From Virgibacillus ihumii (GTDB lineage Bacteria > Bacillota > Bacilli > Bacillales > Amphibacillaceae), in the NCBI RefSeq assembly GCF_902726655.1, contig NZ_CACVAN010000001.1, positions 310,001 through 374,000 on the forward strand: DNA of 64,000 nucleotides. Reading direction: 5' to 3'. A program made the position numbers and the translations under genes. The notes beneath the pieces are model-generated. The model was not told the origin of the DNA and made no database searches. It saw only the letters and a list, made by a program, of their open reading frames with translations. Of the stretch, positions 60,873 through 64,000 are shown piece by piece. Position 1 is the first letter of the stretch, and every line of letters starts with the position of its first letter.

Positions 60873-61601
60873 ATGGCAAAATTAACGGGGAAGACAGCAG
60901 TAGTTACCGGAGCGAGCAGTGGAATCGGCGCAGAAATTGCAATACATCTGGCAGCGGAGGGTGCGAACGTTGTACTGGCTGCCCGCCGTAAAAACAAGCT
61001 CGATGATCTTGTCGGTTCAATTAATCAAAAAGAATCCGGCAAAGCAATAGCAGTTGAAACGGATGTAACAAACAAGGATGAGGTGGATTTGCTTGCTGAA
61101 AAAGCGGTTAACACCTTTGGCGAGATTGATGTTTATGTGAACAATGCTGGTCTGATGCTTCTGTCGATGGTTCAAAAAGGACATGTTGACGAGTGGGATC
61201 AAATGATTGATGTAAATATTAAAGGCGTATTGTATGGCATTAATTCGGTTCTGCCGAAAATGCTGGAGCGGAAAACCGGTCATCTTGTCAATGTTTCATC
61301 TGTTGCAGGACATGAAGTTTCCAAGGTTAATTCAGTTTATAGCGCGACAAAATTTGCTGTCCGGGCCTTGTCGATGGGGCTCGAGAAAGAGCTGGCCAGA
61401 ACCGGAGTCAGGGTAACAAATATTTCCCCTGGAGCGGTTGATACGGATCTTGCTTCAAGGGGCACCGATGAAGAGTTAATCAATAAAGTGAAGGAAAGCA
61501 ACAGAAAGCTCAAGTCAGAAGATATTGCCCGGTCTGTTGTATATGCAGTGACACAGCCTGATTATGTGAATGTAAATGAGATAACCGTCCGGCCGGTGTG
61601 A
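60873..61601 (+). CDS. Short-chain dehydrogenase/reductase, classical SDR
   Basis: NAD(P)-dependent oxidoreductase of unknown substrate. 242 residues. Cofactor motif TGASSGIGAEIA (residues about 12-23), with AARRKNKL after strand two suggesting NADPH preference; VNNAGLML; catalytic Ser in VNVSSVAGHEV, and YSATKFAV with the Tyr-x-x-x-Lys pair. ISPGAVDTDL completes the fold. Ribosome site AGAGGAGG. Not evidently linked to the ger operon. Terminator follows. Confidence 0.9.
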   Translation: MAKLTGKTAVVTGASSGIGAEIAIHLAAEGANVVLAARRKNKLDDLVGSINQKESGKAIAVETDVTNKDEVDLLAEKAVNTFGEIDVYVNNAGLMLLSMVQKGHVDEWDQMIDVNIKGVLYGINSVLPKMLERKTGHLVNVSSVAGHEVSKVNSVYSATKFAVRALSMGLEKELARTGVRVTNISPGAVDTDLASRGTDEELINKVKESNRKLKSEDIARSVVYAVTQPDYVNVNEITVRPV

Positions 61602-61639
61602 CGTTACGGAAGTAATATACATTCTTCAAATTAACTGCA

Positions 61640-61680
61640 AAAAGGAATGCTGATGTGTGAATCTCAGCATTCCTTATTTT
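61640..61680. terminator. Bidirectional terminator
   Basis: Perfect stem AAGGAATGCTGA / TCAGCATTCCTT between the SDR gene and the converging alkA; it overlaps the last codons of alkA. Confidence 0.85.
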
Positions 61681-62338
61681 CTGCCTCCAACGCCTCATCA
61701 ACGTTGGCATATTTCTTTTCAAAATCCAAATGCACGACTTCCCATAAATAGAGGGATGCTCTTGTCAGGTACGGATTCCAAACTGGTTCTTTTTCAAGCA
61801 ATATATTGCGGCGTTCCGATTTGGCAACGCCATACAGCCATTTCGCCCCGCGCTGAATACCGATGTCATCAACTGCGAGCACATTCATTCGTCCCAATGA
61901 AAAAATTAAAAACATCTCGGCGGTCCATTTACCTATTCCTTTTATACTTGTCAACTGCCTGATAACTTCATGATTATCGAGTTCAGACAATGTGTCAAGA
62001 TTCACTTCCTGATTCTTTACCTTTTCAGCCAGGTCACGGAGGTAAATAACTTTCCGGGAAGACAATCCAATTTCACGGAGGTTTTCATCAGGTGCGTTCA
62101 ACATGGAATCCGCTGTGAAATTATTGTTCAGCAATGTTTCCAGCCTAGTGAAAATCGCCTGGGCAGCATGAACAGAAATCTGCTGGCCAATCATGGACCG
62201 TACAAGTGATTTGAAAAAGTCAGACCGCATATTAGTTTCCACATTTCCAATTGCCTGGATTAGTTTTTCCATTTGCTTATCAGCTTTGCACAATTCCGCT
62301 GTATCGGAATCATTCTGCTTAACGATTAATGTATTCAT
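61664..62338 (-). CDS. alkA: DNA-3-methyladenine glycosylase II (AlkA family, HhH-GPD)
   Basis: Base-excision repair of alkylated purines. 224 residues. The helix-hairpin-helix and catalytic Asp are clear: LTSIKGIGKWTAEMFLIFSLGRMNVLAVDDIGIQRG (Asp in AVDD). SLVRSMIGQQISVHAAQAIFTRLE is the conserved early block. AGAGGTG ribosome site. With adaA-adaB at 20477-21552 this forms a split alkylation-repair set; in B. subtilis alkA is next to adaAB. Confidence 0.92.
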   Translation of the reverse strand: MNTLIVKQNDSDTAELCKADKQMEKLIQAIGNVETNMRSDFFKSLVRSMIGQQISVHAAQAIFTRLETLLNNNFTADSMLNAPDENLREIGLSSRKVIYLRDLAEKVKNQEVNLDTLSELDNHEVIRQLTSIKGIGKWTAEMFLIFSLGRMNVLAVDDIGIQRGAKWLYGVAKSERRNILLEKEPVWNPYLTRASLYLWEVVHLDFEKKYANVDEALEAENKEC

Positions 62339-62491
62339 TGTTCACCTCTTGTATGATTTTGGCGTATTTTCAAAAAATAAGCCGTATGATGAAGAATGTT
62401 AGCCTATTGCAAGAAACTTTGATATTATAAGGATGATATAGAATACTTGCATTATATATGAATAATTGCATTTGAGGAAGGTGGATGTTTT

Positions 62492-63700
62492 ATGGCTAAA
62501 CCAAAAATAGTCGTTTTGGGCGCTGGTTACGCTGGATTGATGACAACAAGACGTCTTACACAGAAACTCGGACCGGAAGAAGCGGAAATTGTACTGGTAA
62601 ACAAGCATAATTACCACTATGAAACAACTTGGCTTCATGAAGTTGCTGCAGGCACACGCAACCAGAACCAGGCCCGTACGATGATTAGTGACGTTGTTAA
62701 TCCTAATCGTGTCAACCTTATTTATGATGAGGTTGTTGATGTAAAAAAAGACGAGAATCGTGTTGTATTGAAAAATAGTGACATTACATATGACTACCTT
62801 GTAATTTCACTCGGATTTGAAACCAATACATTTGGTATTAAAGGAATGGAAAAAAACGCATTTTCCATTACAGATATCAATTCCAGCCGCATGATCCGTG
62901 AACACATTGAATATCAATTTGCCAAATACAGCACTTCTGCCAAGAAGAATGATGACGATCTGACAATTCTTGTCGGCGGTGGCGGATTCACTGGTATTGA
63001 GTTTGTTGGCGAACTTGCTGAAAAAGTTCCTGAGCTTTGTAAAAAGTATGATATTGACCGGAGTAAAGCGCGTATTGTCAACGTGGAAGCTGCTCCCCGC
63101 ATTCTTCCAGGCTTCAATGAAGATTTGGTGGCTTATGCCAAAAAATCATTGCAGGATCGCGGTGTCGAAATTAGAGAAGGTGCAAAAATCTCTGAGTGTA
63201 AGAAAAGCAGCTTTGTCATTGGTGACGAAGGCGAAGAAATTAAAGCAGGTACAATTGTCTGGACAGGCGGTGTAACAGGAAACTCGGTACTGAGCAAATC
63301 CGGATTTGAAATTACAAAAGGTAAAGTGACGGTTGATTCAGACCTGCGCGCACCTGGTGAAGAAAACATCTTTATTATCGGGGACTGTGCATGGGTCATG
63401 AACAAAGAAGAAGGGCGTCCATTCCCGCCTACAGCACAAGCTGCCATTCAGCACGCTGATACATGTTCATCCAACTTGAAAGCATTGCTCCATAACGGAC
63501 CGTTGGAAGAATTTGTGTTTGATAATAAAGGTACGGTTGCCTCTCTCGGTTCCAAGGATGCGATGGGAACAGTATTTGATGATCATCTGCTGTACGGAAA
63601 ACAGGCTTCTGCTATGAAGAAAGTCATTGATAACCGTTCACTGTTCTTGCTTGGTGGAACGAAACTCGTACTTAAAAAAGGGAAACTGCGCTTTCTTTAA
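62492..63700 (+). CDS. yumB: NAD(P)/FAD-dependent oxidoreductase, type II NADH dehydrogenase family (YumB-like)
   Basis: Single-subunit flavoprotein that may pass electrons from NADH to menaquinone at the membrane. 402 residues. FAD motif KIVVLGAGYAGLMTTRRL; NADH motif LTILVGGGGFTGIEFVGELAE; second FAD motif NIFIIGDCAW, and PPTAQAAIQHA. The HNYHYETTWLHEVAAGT block matches YumB rather than the Ndh (YjlD) paralogue. GAGGAAGG ribosome site. Followed 20 bp on by a microprotein gene, probably co-transcribed. Whether it truly functions as NADH dehydrogenase is not certain. Confidence 0.88.
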   Translation: MAKPKIVVLGAGYAGLMTTRRLTQKLGPEEAEIVLVNKHNYHYETTWLHEVAAGTRNQNQARTMISDVVNPNRVNLIYDEVVDVKKDENRVVLKNSDITYDYLVISLGFETNTFGIKGMEKNAFSITDINSSRMIREHIEYQFAKYSTSAKKNDDDLTILVGGGGFTGIEFVGELAEKVPELCKKYDIDRSKARIVNVEAAPRILPGFNEDLVAYAKKSLQDRGVEIREGAKISECKKSSFVIGDEGEEIKAGTIVWTGGVTGNSVLSKSGFEITKGKVTVDSDLRAPGEENIFIIGDCAWVMNKEEGRPFPPTAQAAIQHADTCSSNLKALLHNGPLEEFVFDNKGTVASLGSKDAMGTVFDDHLLYGKQASAMKKVIDNRSLFLLGGTKLVLKKGKLRFL

Positions 63701-63720
63701 TTAATGAGGAGGGACATTTT

Positions 63721-63822
63721 ATGAAAAATGGAATTTTATTGATGTTTTTGCTTGCAATTGCATCACTGGCAGGCTATAGAGCTGCCACAACTTGTCTGGA
63801 GGAAACAAGAGACTTTCGATAA
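63721..63822 (+). CDS. 33-residue membrane microprotein
   Basis: Reads MKNGILLMFLLAIASLAGYR then AATTCLEETRDFR: one hydrophobic helix and a short charged tail with one Cys. Strong GAGGAGGG ribosome site, 20 bp after the flavoprotein stop and before a terminator, so co-expression with yumB is likely. No family recognised. Confidence 0.65.
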   Translation: MKNGILLMFLLAIASLAGYRAATTCLEETRDFR

Positions 63823-63831
63823 AAAATAATC

Positions 63832-63867
63832 AGCCATCCTGCTTTAGTCGGCAGGGTGGCTTTTTAT
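63832..63867 (+). terminator. Terminator after the yumB unit
   Basis: Stem AGCCATCCTGC / GCAGGGTGGCT (one G-T pair) and T run. Confidence 0.9.
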
Positions 63868-63940
63868 TCAGGCTTTTTTGTAGATGTGGTTGTTCCCTTA
63901 CTTCATAGTTGAACTAAACTGCGACATAGTATGATGTTTT

Positions 63941-64000
63941 ACCATCGCTGCGGAAATACACGTCGCTTTCCGTGGGTGGCTGATGAGCCTCCTTGCGCTA
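63941..64000. repeat. Start of a dispersed Bacillaceae repeat, cut by the window end
   Basis: The segment with GGAAATACACGTCGCTTTCC, then GTGGGTGGCTGATGAGCCTC, strongly resembles a repeat element of roughly 150 bp that I recall from intergenic regions of several Bacillaceae genomes. The right part is outside the window, so its hairpin cannot be checked. Confidence 0.55.

Overview
The window looks like chromosomal DNA of a halotolerant, endospore-forming member of the Bacillaceae, of the Virgibacillus / Oceanobacillus / Lentibacillus type. Supporting signs are low-to-moderate GC, Gram-positive ribosome binding sites, ectoine genes (ectABC), a menaquinol oxidase operon (qoxABCD), spore genes (GerA-type receptor with a sigma-G-like promoter, spoVIF, three YjcZ-type microproteins), and Firmicutes RNA switches (T-box, SAM-I, PyrR attenuator). 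I see no prophage, transposase, CRISPR array, rRNA or tRNA.

Layout. 1-6.3 kb is a sugar-acid operon: 6-phosphogluconate dehydrogenase (cut by the window edge), gluconokinase, KDG kinase, KDPG aldolase, a frameshifted galactonate dehydratase and a GntP permease. 6.3-13.7 kb holds a SAM hydrolase-type gene behind a T-box, a flotillin, a YitT protein, a ZIP transporter with an internal stop, an acetyltransferase, a frameshifted exported protein and a cupin. 13.7-20 kb has a polar amino acid importer without its ATPase, a PadR unit behind a symmetric operator/promoter, and an NhaC-family transporter controlled by a SAM-I riboswitch (probable methionine uptake, MetT type). 20-28 kb holds adaA-adaB alkylation repair, an orphan phnH, a MoxR/VWA pair (yojN-yojO type) and a UbiB-like kinase. 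28-38 kb has nadC joined to a TAXI-type TRAP transporter behind a long inverted repeat, two metal-related proteins, a biotin synthase remnant, an MFS pump and an OppA lipoprotein. 38-50 kb has DUF4097, CtaG-like, racemase and YdcF genes, then qoxABCD and ectABC. 50-64 kb has an acyl-CoA synthetase, spore microproteins, spoVIF, a PAPS-type sulfotransferase, pyrP with its PyrR attenuator, a three-gene germinant receptor, an SDR, alkA and a yumB-type flavoprotein.

How the parts work together. The sugar-acid genes feed gluconate and galactonate into the pentose phosphate and Entner-Doudoroff routes. Two loci 11 kb apart, with opposite RNA sensors, suggest methionine/SAM homeostasis: the T-box would switch on SAM hydrolysis when a tRNA (probably Met) is uncharged, and the SAM-I switch would shut the NhaC transporter when SAM is high. 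QoxABCD and the flavoprotein belong to the respiratory chain; EctABC supplies the osmolyte ectoine.

The most unusual non-coding signal is a set of short degenerate tandem repeats with a near-exact 21-nt period at six intergenic sites (15.4, 18.1, 32.0, 37.7, 49.3 and 55.4 kb). Several share a TATCAG/CTGATA core and mostly lie just beyond operon ends. Four genes carry apparent disruptions (4.75, 11.17, 12.39 and 52.5 kb); three are one-base shifts, two of them in or beside homopolymer runs, so sequencing or assembly error must be excluded before calling them pseudogenes.
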